Positions 38,219-51,037 are shown, counted from the first letter of the stretch. The stretch: 64,000 nt of DNA from Sanguinoderma infundibulare (GCA_032821775.1 JAVLRN010000005.1:806001-870000), one strand, 5' to 3'. Made by a program: numbers and translations. The notes: generated from the letters alone by a model not told the origin.

Positions 38219-38668
38219 TTCGCAGTCTTCGAGCCTTGAAATAGGGTACTATGCAGAGGACTCTGGGCAGTCAACTCTGCACAAATCAAAGAGGTGGGAC
38301 GGGGAGGTCTAGGGGAGGTCTCAAGGGATGAGTACTCGTCGGGAGCGCGCAGTTACAGTACTCCATGACGCCGATCAGGTGAATCGCACCGGTTCAATAG
38401 GGTTCAATTGGCAGCGGTTCCGCCCGTACTCTATGGGCCTCCACCGTCTGACAATCTAGTACTTACTCTAGGCAGACTTACTCACAAAGTCTTGGTGAGC
38501 ATGCCAACACCTGCAAGCCTCCAGAAACCTAAGAGCTACAGTGATAATACGTCTAACGAACATAATATGTCTAACGAACAGTTCTTATGATGCCATGCGC
38601 GTGAATGAGACTCACTGCAGACGTCTTAACAGAGCATCGACTTCAGATCGCATCCCTGGACGTCCAAC
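38219..38668. other. Spacer between ARPC1 and the GNAT pseudogene
   Basis: A 450-bp stretch holding the ARPC1 promoter. A direct repeat TCTAACGAACA occurs twice near 38551-38580, within the AT-richer part. No gene seen. Confidence 0.5.
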
Positions 38669-39545
38669 ATGGCTGAACTCCGCATCGAAAGCTACGAGCA
38701 ACCTATCGCATCCCTGGAGGCAGTGAAGCACTACGATAATAGCTTCATGAACTTCAGCATCGGGAACCTCTACGATGTCGTTCAAAGGTCGACGGCTCCT
38801 GTGGATCCCGATACCGTGACCCTATTAGCAGTGTATCGGGGCGACTCTGACTGTATGTATGTTTGCGAATATCTTGCATGCTCGATGCGCCGCTGACTTT
38901 TCATATTGGCCGCGCATTGTAAACCCAGCATACGCCTCACGAAGCCTTCTCCCGTGGCTCCTCAATTACTGTGCACACCATGAAGCGAGGACGAGATGCC
39001 CACCTTAGAGATTGTCGCTGGCGTCACGCTTCTCTGCCATTCCCTATGATCCACTTCCTCTCGGACAAGTCATCGGACCTGACAACGCATTCAAGGCGTT
39101 GCTCGAGCGCGGACCGCCTGTCAGGCTTAGTTATACCAGCAAGGCCTCGGTCCTCCCGCGGACCAACGCAGTTCTAAATGGTACCGCGACTTTGGCTACT
39201 CTGGATGATCTCTCGAGTTCCTCCTTCCACTTCGCCTCGAATTCGCAAACTCCAGTTCATTCCCAACACCCACTGCCATCGCATATCTCCTCCGCCTAGA
39301 GCATCGCCTCAAAGGCATCGCCGAGGCCATGGTTCGAGCGATAACTCGTCGATCTGGGGGTGCAGTCCACCGGCACCGAAGGAGCCATCAAAGCTTCGTT
39401 TGGATCAAAGGAAAAGGTCAATCTTCACGTACTTGATCCCAGGGCAGAGAGGATTTACCGGCGGGTCGGGTTCTTGTTCCCGGAGAGAACGGGAGAGCTA
39501 GAGGTGGGCGGGCGTGATCCCGCCACGGGTCGGAAGGCATGGTAG
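38669..39545 (+). pseudogene. Decayed GNAT-family N-acetyltransferase gene
   Basis: Pieces of a basidiomycete GNAT acetyltransferase lie in order but in different frames. Exon 1 is intact from ATG 38669: MAELRIESYEQPIASLEAVK and TLLAVYRGD, with a good donor. Exon 2 gives LLPWLLNYCAHHEA. It then loses one base, and EDEMPTLEIVAGVTLL follows in another frame. A second shift gives LPLGQVIGPDNAFKALLERG. A third frame carries PTAIAYLLRLEHRLKGIAEA, matching the acetyl-CoA-binding helix. A last frame has VNLHVLDPRAERIYRRVGF and DPATGRKAW, the family's C-terminus. The region between the second and third pieces is shorter than expected. No in-frame splicing joins all the pieces. Neighbouring genes are intact, so sequencing error across this one locus is less likely than true decay. 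Confidence 0.75.
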
Positions 39546-40470
39546 GGCATGGCATACTTCTGTTCTACGAGGAGTGGAGAAGCATCTGCGTACTGAATGC
39601 GGCGGTTCGTTTTTTCCGTCCGTACCTTTCGTGACATTACTGAACTTCTTCGACCAGGGACAGGTACAAATATGAAAAACAATTCCCAGGGCGCATTGAG
39701 GCCGAAATGTCCAACTTCCATGTATCAGTCAGTATACCCTGCGCCGCATTTCCATGCAACTGTGCTCGACATATCTGAGACAGTCTGAGAATCCATAGGT
39801 ATGAGGCGTCGTCATGCCGTCGGTGCGGTCAAGGTGCTCGCCGGTGACCGGTGAGAGTCGTGTTACGGTAGCGGATGCTGGCTTTGTGCCTTCGACTCGG
39901 GATCAGGATCACTGGTTCTGATATGAATTCTATGGAACGGATGAATGGGCCCCACGATGTCCCGCGATGTCCGAACTCATCGAGAGCACTTAGCCGTTAC
40001 GGGTGCCGTGAGGGTGGTTACGACGACACCCCGTTAGCGGAGAAGTGTGCGAGATCAATGATCAGCGCCAGCGCTCGGTCCGGGGGTACAAAACGGCATC
40101 TGGCACTCTCGGCGATCCGTGGCGTTCAAGCCTCCTAAGTGCAGAAACACGGGGTGCGGAAATAACATCGCCTGGGCTACGAGACTCGTCAGTTTGCAAC
40201 ATGATCATTTTGATACTCTCGGACAGGCTGTATTGTAAGAGCGGGGAGGGCGCTTAGAAGGAGATATTAGGGTGTGACTAGAAGCAAGATTTATAAGGCT
40301 GTTTAGACGGTGATTGGCCGAGTCTCGCTAGCGGGGCCAGCCTAGTGACCCCGACCCCAGCCGGGCAAGTTCCGTTCGTTGTCCCCTCTTCCTCCTTCCC
40401 CTTCCTTCGACATTCCTCCGGACGTCCTCGAGGCCCTGTGCTCTCGTCGCTCCCGCGCACGCCTCCCGCC
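39546..40470. other. Spacer with kinesin-4 promoter
   Basis: A 925-bp interval. A TATA-like TTATAAGG lies at 40291-40298, about 175 bp upstream of the kinesin start codon. The 100 bp before the ATG are C/T-rich (CCTCTTCCTCCTTCCCCTTCC), a usual transcription-start context in these fungi. No coding potential is supported. Confidence 0.45.
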
Positions 40471-43400
40471 ATGGCGCCGTCGCAGCCGTCCAGTGCTGCC
40501 TCCACCTCGGTGCAAGTCGGTGAGTCCGTCTCCAGCTCTTCGCACCCGTGTCCTCACATTCGCAATTCTAGCCCTGCGTATCCGACCCACCAACCAGCAC
40601 GACCTCACTTCCATTCCATCTCGCTTTCAGCGTAATGTTATCAATGCCGTCTCGAACACCACTGTCAGCGTGGATGCCACTCCTTCCCCTGGTCCCGGTG
40701 CCCCCGCAGCACCCGCCTCGTCCTCGGCCAACAACGCCAAAAAACAGATGTTCACCTTCGACCAAGTCCACCCCCCGGCAACCACACAGCATGCGATGTT
40801 CACCTCCACCGCGCAGCCCCTCCTTTCTCGTTTCGTGGAAGGTTTCAACTGCACAATTTTGGCGTATGGTCAGACCAGCAGCGGCAAGACGTTTACCATG
40901 ACCGGTATCGACTTGGACGCGGACCCAATGGACCCCGATAACGGCATGGGTATCATTCCTCGTTCTGTATCCATGATATTTTCCCGCTGCAGGGAGCTCA
41001 AGGAGGAACGCGCTGGGGCTTGGTCCTACAATATCAAGGGCTCGTATATTGAACTCTACAACGAAGACTTAATTGACCTGCTCGCGGACGGTTCCGCTGG
41101 TAGAAGGGACGTGCAAATTCGGGAGGACAAGCAGGGCCACATCATCTGGGAGGGTCTCCGCGAGGTGAACGTGAAGAATGCCAACGATGTCATGAAGTGA
41201 GTGTTTCATCCGTGTTGCAACCGTTACCCTTCCGCCAGTACGCTGCGTCTGTGGTGTGTTTTTACTGCCCCCCGCAGTACGCCCGCGGGCGTAGCTTTGG
41301 GTTACGTTACTGACGCCCTCCTCCGCCCAGCCTGATCCGACAAGGTGCTGCTATCCGGCGCACGAATGAGACCGACATGAACGCGCAATCGTCGCGTTCT
41401 CATGCAATCTTTTCTCTGACGCTGACGCAGAAGAAGTTCACCGGAAGCGGCCCGCCCCCACGCTCATCATCGCCTCTTCCCCCCAATGGACGATCACCCT
41501 CTCGCATTGCTCGACCCGGTTCCGTTGTCACGCCCGGCAGTGGCAGCCGGGTCTCTTCGCCTACTTTTGGCCGGCCTCCAACTCCGAGCTTCCACTCCGC
41601 CATTGCCCGTGGTGGACGTCCTGCAAGTTCGCTCGGATTCTTGTCGCCGGATGCCGGAAGAAATGGTGCGAAGGAGGGGGGAGGTGAGGATCGTGGGGAG
41701 TGGGTGACGGTAACCTCCAAGTTCCACTTTGTCGATTTGGCTGGCTCGGAACGAGTGAGTGTTCTTCCTCAGACACGAGCCGTTGTTTTCGATCTTAACC
41801 TTCGTCTAGCTCAAACGCACGGCGGCTGCGGGCGAACGTGTCAAGGAGGGTATCTCCATCAACAGTGGTCTTCTCGCGCTCGGAAACGTCATCTCCGCTC
41901 TCGGTGACCCCGCCAAGGCGAAGTCAAACACTGCGTCATACATTCCGTACCGTGATTCCAAGCTTACGCGTCTCCTCCAAGATTCCCTCGGAGGTAACGC
42001 GCATACACTTATGATCGCATGTGTTAGCCCCGCCGAGTGGAACGTGAACGAGACCGTGAACACGCTCAAGTACGCGAACCGTGCCAGGAACATCAAGAAC
42101 CGCGCCGTCGTCAACGAGAAGGAGGATGGGTGGGAGGATGTCGAGTGGTTGCAGGGGATGGTGACGCGGTTGAGGAAGGAGCTGAAGCAGATCAAGGAGG
42201 GCGGAGGCGGTACCGGTGCCGCCGTTTCAAGCTCGTCCTCCGACTCCGCGGAGGCGACGGCTCCCAAGAAGGTTCTGGCGCAGATGACGGAACTTCAGAA
42301 CAACTACGAGGACCTGCGCGAGAAGTTCGTCGAGCGTACCGAGGAGCTCACTCGGTTGCGCAACGAGCTTGCAGACAAGCAGAGGAACTCGACCGGCGGC
42401 CGTCTGGGGGGGACTTCGAAGTACGAGGAGATTGTTGGACCGGTCATCGAGGAGTACGAGAAGACCATCAGCGCGATGGAGGCGGAGCTCAAGCTCAACC
42501 GCGCTGCCCTTCGTCACACGAACGATCTCTACGACGAGAAGGAGAACGAGTACAACGCGCTGGCCGACCGCCATTCCACTACGGAGATGTATGTGGAAGA
42601 GCTGAAGGCCCGCGTCGCGAAGTTGTCCGAACGCGAAGCGTCGACAGAGGCACGAGAGGGTTCACATTCCATTCAGCTATATTACTGATGCTTCTTTCGC
42701 AGGCTTACGTTCACGACCTTGAGGAGAAGGTCCGACAGTACGACGAGACCCAGATGTCGTCGAGTGGTTCCATCACCGACCTCAAACGCGAGCTTGCGCG
42801 CTTCAGAGACACCGAATCGCACTCCTCGGCGTACATCACAGACTTGGAAGCACGTCTGGCGAAGTCTGACGAGTCTGTGCTCGCGCTGCGGGAGACCGTA
42901 GAGGAGCTTGAGCACGAGTGCGAGAAGCGTCGCGAACAGGTGCTGACCCTGGAGTCCCGCTTGGCGAGCTTGAAGCAGGATGGCGAGAGTTGGAGGTCAG
43001 ATCTAGAGCAGAGGGAGGCGAAGGTCCGCCAGTTGGAGCAGAAGATGGAGGAGTTGGAGGCGAAGAGGCGGGATGCGAGCGAGGAGAGGGAGAGGTTGGG
43101 AGAGCTGGCAAGTGAGGTGGAGAAGGCGAAGAGGGCGCTCGAAGCCGGCCCAATGAAGAGGAACGGCGCGACAACTAATGGGACTACGACGACCGGTGCC
43201 AACTCAGAGGTCTCATCCATCCACGAGGTCGACGGGTCAGTCGAATCGCAGCTCGTCGCCCTCCAGCAAACCCACACGGCTACCCTCGCAGACCTGTCGT
43301 CTGTCACTGCAAAGTACCGCGATGCTCTCCGCGAGATTGCTGACCTTGCTGCCCAGCTACAGGAAGCAAAGGTCAACGCTCCGGTGGCTGCACCCGAGAC

Positions 43401-46400
43401 TCCTGAGCGTGGAGACGTTTCACCCAGGCGGAGGATGACGAGGACTAGGGACCAGGAGCCGTCGAACGGATCGGGGCGACGCCTTTTTTTCCGCAATGCG
43501 GCCTCGTCGGAGTCGCTCCATTCGAGGTATGTATTCGGTATTGAGAAGAACGTGCCTCCTAATCACACGGCAGTCAGATCGCTCTCGCAATCTGTATCGC
43601 TATCGCAGGAGCTGTCCTCGGCCAGGTCGCGCAAAGCCTCTACGTCTAGTCACGGCACCAGTAGTTCGATCTCCATGTCCCCCGGTCATTCCCGTCCCAA
43701 CTTATCTATTTCCCTGCCTTCCGTCGCGGTCTCCCCCACCGAGCGTTCCGTTGCCAGTCTCGAAGAGGAAATCATGCGCCTCCAGGACGTTATCAAGGAA
43801 CGGGAGGCAGAGATCTCCGCTCTCGAGACTACGCTGAAGGAGAAGGAAGCAAGGCAGGTTGCAACCCTGCAGCGAGAAGTTTCCGAGCCCAATGGCAAAG
43901 CCCCTCTCAACCTTTCCCCCAAAACCATCACTCAGTTCAGCGAGATCCGCAAGAGTTTGGACCTCCATCACGCCAATCAATACACCGCTTCCGATGTAGA
44001 CGAGTCGCTGGAGAGACTCAACGAGCTCATGCGGTATGTGTGCATCTCTCATCAGGTGTAGTCATTGACTTACACGTCGCTTGTAGGTCTATGGCTCAGA
44101 AAGAGTCAAGTCACAAGGAGGTTGTTGACAACCTCTCGACCCAGCTCAACCAGGTACGTAAGCAGCACGAGGACCTGCAGGTGCTTTCTCGTGATCAGGT
44201 ATGTAGTGCTCGAACTTGCATACAAGCAATTCTGGTCGTTCATGTTGCGTCAGGCCCTCAACATGAGCACGGAGCTTGAAGCTCTTCGCAAGAAGCACGA
44301 GGAGGACCTCGCGAACCACGCGCAGGACATCAAGGAGATGGAGGTTCTCCAAGTTCGTCAGGCAGAACTGGCCCAGTCACTGGAGGAGTCAGAGCGCCAT
44401 GGAGTTGAGCTCCAGAACGCTTTGGATGACCTCGAGAAGCGCGAAGCTGAGCTCGTCGAGTCCCTGAAGCAAGCTGAGGACAGTCACGCGTCCGAGGTCC
44501 AGCAGCTGAAGGCCGCGCACGAGGATGCTCTTCGTATCAAGGAGGCCGAACTTGACGCCCTCGTCTCCAAGCTCAATGACGACCACGAGGTGTCTCTAGG
44601 AGAGCTTCGTACTCAGGTCGCCGAATCGTCTTCTGCCCTCGAGAACGCTCAGCGTGAGCACGAGGAGGCCTTCGGCAAGCTGAAGACGGAGCACGAAGAG
44701 GAGTTGCGTCGTCGTCTTGACTCGGCGACCGAGCTGCTCGAGCGCACTCGCTCTCAGCACGAGGCTGCTATCTCGCAGACCGCTTCTGACCACGAGGGCG
44801 CGATCAACGTCCTCAAGGCTGAGCACGCCGCCGCTGTTGGCAAGCTCGAGGCCGACCATTTGCAGGAAGTCCGTCGTCGCGCGCAAGAGGCGGAGGAGAC
44901 CTTGCAGAAGGTCAAGGCTGAGCATACCGATGCCTTTGCCAAGGTCATCATCGAGCACCAGGAGGCGACGAAGACCGTCGAGGAGCAGCATGCCTCTCGC
45001 CTCTCTCGTACCGAAGAGGAGTACTACAACGCCTTGACCAAGCTCCGCGCCGACCACGCTCAGGCACTTGAGAAGCAGGCGGCTGAAGCTGCGACCGCGA
45101 TGGAGCGGCTGAAAGACGAGCACTCCCGGGAGCTCCGTATGGAGGAGATCGCACGCCAGGGTTCCCTCTCAGAGTCCGAATCCGCCCGCGACGTTGCGCT
45201 TCAAGCATTGCAGGAGGAGCACGCTTCCGCTATCAAGAACAAGGAGCAGCAGTTCTCCGACGATAGGCAGCGGTTGAAGGACGAGCATGCGCAGGCACTC
45301 GCTGCGAAGGTCGAGCAACACCGCGAGTCTCTTCAGCGTCTCAAGGCGGACCACTCTCAGGCCCTCGCCAACAAGGAGCTCCAGTTCAGCGACGAGGTCG
45401 AGCGCCTTCATGTGGAGCACGCCCGTGCCCTTGCGGACAAGGAGAAGGAGCATGCGACTGCCATCGAGAATCTCGTCGGGGGGCACTCCGCTGCTGTCGC
45501 AAAGCTGAAGGAGGAGTCAGCCCAGGAGATCGCGAGGTTAACCGCTGCTTTGGAGGAGAGCAAGACCGAGCGCGCCGCCTCGGAGGCCGCTTTGCGCTCC
45601 GAGGTCGAGCAAGCGAAGACGGCTGCGGACGAGCAGCGGCAGGCAGCAGAAGGACGGCTGGCGACTTCACAGGCTCAGCATGACGAAGCTGTGAAGACCC
45701 TGAAGACCGAACACGGGACCGCTCTCGCCGCACTTCAGCGCACTCACGCTGAGGAGCTCGACCTTCTCGTGGAGTCGCACAGGGCCGCGCTTTCGTCGTC
45801 GAGCAGCGATTTGGAGGAGCAGCGCGCCTCTCTTCTCAAGGAGCAGACGGAGGAGATCGCTCGTCTTACGGGCGAGCATCAGACTGCCCTCGCTGAGGCT
45901 CACGCTGCCCTTATAGCTACTCAAGAGCAGCATCGTTCGGAAATGGAGGACGCGAGGTCGCGGAGTGATGAGCTTCTTGCTTCTGAGAAAGCGCAGCTGA
46001 AGGCGACGCTCGGTGAGGTGAAGGGTCACGTTGCAGAACGCGAGACCATCCTCCGGAACCACAGCCTCCTTCTCGAGGATCTCCGGAAGAAGCACGCGGA
46101 GGAACTCGAGAACCTCTCAAAGGAGCACAACAACCTCCTGGACGAGCTCGACACGCACAAGGCCGCGTCTGACGAGTGGGCTCACGCACGCGAGGAGATG
46201 CGCCAAACGCACGAGTCGGCGATCCAGCAGAAGACCGACTCCATCACCGCGCTCGAAATGGAGGTGTCGACTGTTCAAGGCGAGCGCGATGAGCTGGCAA
46301 CGGAGGTTGAGAAGCTGCGTGCGGAGCTCCAACGGACGCGCGAAGAGACGTCGGCTCTCGTCAAGGAGGCGTCTAAGCGACAGTCGCTCGTCGACGAGCT

Positions 46401-47352
46401 TGAGAGACACCGCTCGGTCATTGCGGAGATGCAAGAGAACCTGCAACGCACGAAGGACGAGATGGACAATCTCATGTCCGAGAAGAACCGCCAAGATACA
46501 CTTCTCCGGGACTTGCAGCAACAACTTGGCAGCCCCACAACTCCTTCGCGTCCACCGATGGACCGTACTGTGTCCTACACACGTGCGACCGGCATTATGT
46601 CGCCCGGCAAGCTCCCGCCTCCCACGCCGCCTCCCACCGTCCCTATTCCTCCCGCACCGAGAATCGTCCACGAGCAGCACAGCTCATCGTCTTCCACCGC
46701 CATGTCCACACGCAGTATCAGCTTGGACGGCGAGACGCCATCGACTCCTGCGACATCTGTTAACCACTCGATTGCCGGAGGCCTGCCGTCGCCGCTCTCT
46801 GGGCCCCGGGAGCCCGATCCAAAGGTCGTTGCGCAGCTGGCGCAACAGACGAAACAGATCGAAGAACAGGAAGCGATGATCAAGACGCTTAACAAGCAGC
46901 TGACCCATTGCGAGACTGATCTCCAGGCTCACATGGACATGGTCGCCACGCTCGAAGCGTCGCTTGGGGATTCTGAGAAAAATCGTGAGTGTTCCCGCGT
47001 CTGTGCTTGCATCGTGTTCGGCCGCCCGGAAAGGCTAAGAGACGGTGATTTGCGTGACGGGCGTGGCGACTGACATGTTACGGCTTGTTCCACAGTCCGG
47101 AAGGCGCGGATGCAGGCGACGGAGTTGGCGCGGGAACGCGACGGTCTGAATTCGCAAATTGGGAGCCTGCGGGTGGAGCTCGCGGACGCCAAGGCGGAGG
47201 TGGTCAACGTGCGACGGTCGATCGTAGAGGAAAAGCAGTCGCTCGAGTCGCGCCTAGTCGAGGAGCGGAGGGCGAAGGAGAGCGCGCGGGCACAGCTCGA
47301 CAGCCGAATGGAGGAGCTGCAACGGCGGAAGTCCAAGTTTGCCTGTCTGTGA
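40471..47352 (+). CDS. Kinesin-4 family motor with very long coiled-coil tail
   Basis: Plus-end-directed microtubule motor; kinesin-4 members control microtubule length and chromosome or organelle positioning (family knowledge). Exon 1 (40471-40519) gives [16 protein letters not shown] and splices into [11 protein letters not shown]. The P-loop is [15 protein letters not shown], switch I is [17 protein letters not shown], and switch II is VDLAGSER, split from [14 protein letters not shown] by an intron. [20 protein letters not shown] and [15 protein letters not shown] are kinesin-4 hallmarks. A Ser/Pro/Gly-rich insertion of about 95 residues (41431-41715) sits between strands beta-6 and beta-7 of the motor, in loop L10. 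The tail, 42.1-47.3 kb, is nearly all coiled coil. It includes a hendecad stretch with regularly spaced histidines and a Pro-rich break at 46.5-46.7 kb ([13 protein letters not shown]). It ends RRKSKFACL. Roughly 2000 residues; no WD40 tail. Confidence 0.92.
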
Positions 47353-48282
47353 TCGGCGCGGATGCGGTGGTCTTGTGTACGTTTTGCGCTTGTCTGGACG
47401 TTCTCTACTCGTTTCCCTCACTATCAACCATCACTCTCCCTCTGCCTCTCCCTACCGCGTTGTCCTGGTCCCTCTTCCATCTCACCGATCCTCCTGGCCT
47501 GCACACTCGCTCAACCCATCCATCGATTTCGGTGTCACCCGACCCCGAGACTGTGTACAACATTCACCCTGGCGGAAAGGGCCGTGTCGGTTGGGTGCTC
47601 GCGGTCGTTTTCTGCATTTCTACTCCGCCAGGGTATTTGACGTTCGACAGATCGAGTCTTCATTTCGTACGTTTTACGTCTACAGATACAGAGCTATATA
47701 CTTTAGATGTGTTTATTCGGTTTGCTATTCTGTTGTTGCTCATCTCGAACGGATACCCCACGCTCGTTCCCTCATATGACCCCCTCATACCTATCTGTGT
47801 TTCGCTACGTATGTCTGTACCGCGCGTTGGTGGTAATAGACCAGCGATCTGATATGCTCGACAGACGAGGGGATGACATGGTGTGGGACGCGAATGAGAT
47901 GAGATCCGTCGTAGGCCCGCGGAGAGCCAGATGGCGGTAAATAATTTGAGACAGGAAATGCCGGGCGGGTTCGAGGCTGGGGGTGCGGGGAAAGCCAAGG
48001 CCTGGGCAGGGCGGCTTGATAGACGTCGGGCAAGAGCGCTGCCCTGGGGGAAAGGATGTCGGACCGCGAGGCCGAGCGGGGAGGTGTGGCCAATGGCCGG
48101 GGCGCATGTTGGCCAATCGTCGCGTGGGGGGCTTATGGACCCTCGCCTGCGACCAGGACAGACAACAGCGCTCCCAGACTGGCTCCGAGTCTGGCCTCGT
48201 CTCGCATTCGTCCTCGACACATAAATCCGGCCCACCACCCGCCTTCCTCCCCCTGCTTCCCCCCACCACCACCGTCACGTCC
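47353..48282. other. Kinesin 3' flank and dehydrogenase promoter
   Basis: A 930-bp interval. Several frames read through it as extensions of kinesin or dehydrogenase frames, but they lie beyond a stop codon or before the chosen start and lack motifs. The last 80 bp are C-rich (CACCCGCCTTCCTCCCCCTG), with ACATAAATCC at about 48220. Confidence 0.45.
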
Positions 48283-49858
48283 ATGGCCTCCTCCCTCTTC
48301 GCTCGCACCCTCCCTGCCACCTCGCGTGCCCTTTTACGTGCACCTCGCGCTCCCCGCACTGTCGCCGTCCATGCGCGGTTCAACAGCGACGATGCCGCCG
48401 CCAGGCTGAACACCATCGCGGCGAAGGCGCGCGTCGTCAAGGCCCTCCCCGACTTCTCCATGTCCAACAAGGTGCGCGTCACCTACTTTCCTACCCTCGC
48501 GCTTTCGCTTACCCCGTTCCTTCTCCCCGAACAGGTCTGTGTTGTCACTGGTGCAGCGCGCGGTCTCGGAAACGAGTTCTGCCGCGCGTTCGTCGAGTCC
48601 GGATGCACGTCTCTCGTTATTGTCGACCTCAAGGAGGACGAGGCAGAGCACGCTGCGCAGGAGCTCGTCAAGGCTGCATGCGGTCAGTACCACCTTTCCG
48701 ACCCTCCCTCGCTTCTCCCGCCTTCTTCTCCGGTCCTGCCTTCCTCCGTCTGCTGCAACACGTTACTGATAAGGCGTGAAGTTGACAGTCAGATGGAACC
48801 CAGCGACTACCGTGTCATGGGCGTCGGCTGCGATGTCTCTTCGGAGCTCTCGGTGCAGCAGGCGTTCCGGCGCGTCATGGACACGTATGGGCGGGTCGAC
48901 TCGGTCGTCGCCTCAGCAGGTCCGTCATACTTTACCCCCGTCGTTCCACCCCCATCATGTGTTTACCGCGTTCTGTGCTCCCGGCAGGTATTGTCGAGAA
49001 CTACTCCGCATTCGAGTGCGTTACGGCGCCTTGTTTGCCTTCCCACTCCCCGCTGACGCCAAGCTTGTTCTCTCCCCCGCCTCCAGCTACCCCTTCGACC
49101 GGATAAAGCGTCTCTATGACATCAACGTCCACGGCGCGTTCTTCACCGCACGCGAGGCCGCGCGCAACATGATTCCCCAGGGCGGAGGAAGTATTGTTTT
49201 GGTTGCCAGCATGAGCGCCAATGTGGGCCCGATTCCGATCATTCTTCGGCGTAACTGCGGCTGATACCCCACACTCCCCAGATTGTCAACATCCCCCAGC
49301 CCCAGACTCCGTACAACGCCGCCAAAGCCGGTGCGTGTCCCCGCCAAGGGCGGAGGTGAACATCTGTTGACGGTCGTGTGACTCTGTGTTTTTAGCGGTG
49401 AAGCATATGGCGGCGAGCTTGGGTGTGGAATGGGCCAAGAAGGGTGTTCGTGTCAACACTCTCAGGTCGGTGATGACGTCATAGCCTATGTCTTGCCACA
49501 CTAACCGAAGTCTCTCACCTCCGCCTAGCCCTGGCTACATGCTCACCAAGCTTACGCGCACCATCCTCGCACACGACCAGGAGCTGAAGGTATAGCGTTC
49601 TTACTGGTGCTGCCCGTGCCTGGGCATATGCTGACGCTTCCGACGTGATTGCAGAAAACTTGGGAAAGCCTTACGCCAATGGGGCGGGTGAGTATTTCTG
49701 TGACCACCTTCGTTTCGCGAACCCGTTGCTAACTGACCTGACCACAGATGGGCGAGCCCGAAGACCTTGCCGGCGCAATCGTCTTCTTGGCCAGCGACGC
49801 GTCTCGGTTCATGACAGGCACTGAGATCCGCGTCGACGGCGGTTACTGCATCATTTAA
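48283..49858 (+). CDS. Mitochondrial short-chain dehydrogenase/reductase
   Basis: NAD(P)-dependent oxidoreductase of the classical SDR family, close in pattern to fungal arabinitol/sorbose-type reductases. The substrate is not provable from sequence. The start is ATG at 48283. The first 35 residues are rich in Arg, Ala and Ser with no acids (MASSLFARTLPATSRALLR, then VHARFNS), a good mitochondrial presequence. The cofactor motif is VVTGAARGLG after the first intron. Next come VIVDLKEDEAEH, VGCDVSSE, and the NAG-like motif VVASAGIVENYSAFE across an intron. The catalytic Ser is in IVLVASMSAN, and Tyr and Lys in TPYNAAKAAVKHM. RVNTLSPGYMLTKLT and SRFMTGTEIRVDGGYCII form the usual C-terminus, with TAA at 49856-49858. 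At least seven short introns. Motifs are complete, so it is likely active. Confidence 0.9.
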
Positions 49859-51037
49859 ACGAAAAACGCAGTTCCCTTTCTCATGTCGGTTTGGTCACGC
49901 CCAAATGGACCGGCGACGATACATAGAACTCTCGCGCATATATAGATGTACCTTACATATCAGTCTGTGGCTATTCGTGGGGACATTGTTGCTCTGCTGA
50001 CTCTCTCGCTCTCTCACTCTTTCCTTCTCTCGTCGTCTTCCGCTCGTGCTACGTATGTCTGTTACCCCCTCGTGTCGCTCCGCGAAGTATATTGTACCTT
50101 AATTTTATTCCAAAATGTAAATGGGGCCCTTAGATGCGATTATCTTAGTGTGCGGTGCGCAGATCATGTTCCAAAGGTTATGATTAAAGCATCTCGGAAC
50201 CATCCAAACGTTCATCTCGAGAGGATCCCGAATCCGTGTAAGTACGCATATTCAATGGCTGAGCGCTTGGCCGGCTGCTGCACTGCTCCGGTCTTCCAAC
50301 TTCCATCATCGACGCCGTGTGCTGCGTCAACCGCATTTCGACCATACGTATGCTTTTTGAGGGGGAATTCAACGTGCTGTATGATAGAGCGACAGTAGGG
50401 TGGCGGCGGTGAGGCGGCGGTGAGGCCAACATGGGGCGTCGGGAGGCAAGATGGGGCTTTTAAGATTTAGTACGGCTGGCTCTTACGTTCCTGGCCAGCC
50501 TCTGGGACTTTACGCCAGAAAGGTTACTAGGACCTCCGGGCCGGCAGGACAGCAAGCAAGGACACGAATTCCGAGCACGATGGGTGGCTACTAAATACAA
50601 GGGAGGGATATGGAGGGTGCGCGAACAGATACAGAGATAGACATGTAGAAACGGGTAGTACAACTAGAAGGCGCAGATCAGGTAAGAACTGTAACGCGGA
50701 ATCAAAGGTAGTCACCTTAATACCACGCGCAGACCTGTGAGAATTGGCAGAATATAGGACTTCGCGACGGCTCGGAAGGCTGCGCGTGATGAAGCATCAG
50801 TTAGCGATACTGAATGGATTCATGCCGCGTCGTGCTCACCTCGGCGTGCAGGAAAGTGGGAGAGTCGCAGGTCCAGACGCGGACGAACCTGCTTTTCTGC
50901 CAGCCGAACAGTGACGCATTCACGGACTTGGACGAGTATCCAGCAGCATCGTATGTGACCACCAGGCCCTCAGCAGCTTCTTCAACTGCGGCCGTGGGGA
51001 AACCCGACCATGGTATTTTACATAGCATCCTTCAGGT
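49859..51037. other. Convergent 3' interval, no gene seen
   Basis: A 1.2-kb stretch between the stops of the plus-strand dehydrogenase and the minus-strand Ipk1 gene. An AT-rich part at 50.09-50.14 kb (ATTGTACCTTAATTTTATTCC) may hold polyadenylation signals. A direct repeat GGCGGTGAG occurs twice at about 50403-50421. The frame at 50801-51028 (-) follows the Ipk1 stop and has no motif. Confidence 0.45.

Noticed and set aside
38669..39545. An intact GNAT gene joined by introns
   Set aside because: The frame changes occur without suitable GT/AG pairs, and some homologous pieces are separated by a single missing base.
42711..43496. A 261-codon minus-strand frame
   Set aside because: Antisense to the kinesin tail. 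The Ser/Arg-rich composition mirrors the Glu/Lys/Ala-rich coiled coil.
47085..47852. A plus-strand frame starting inside the last kinesin exon
   Set aside because: It is an alternative frame of the final coiled-coil exon running into 3' flank, with no domain.
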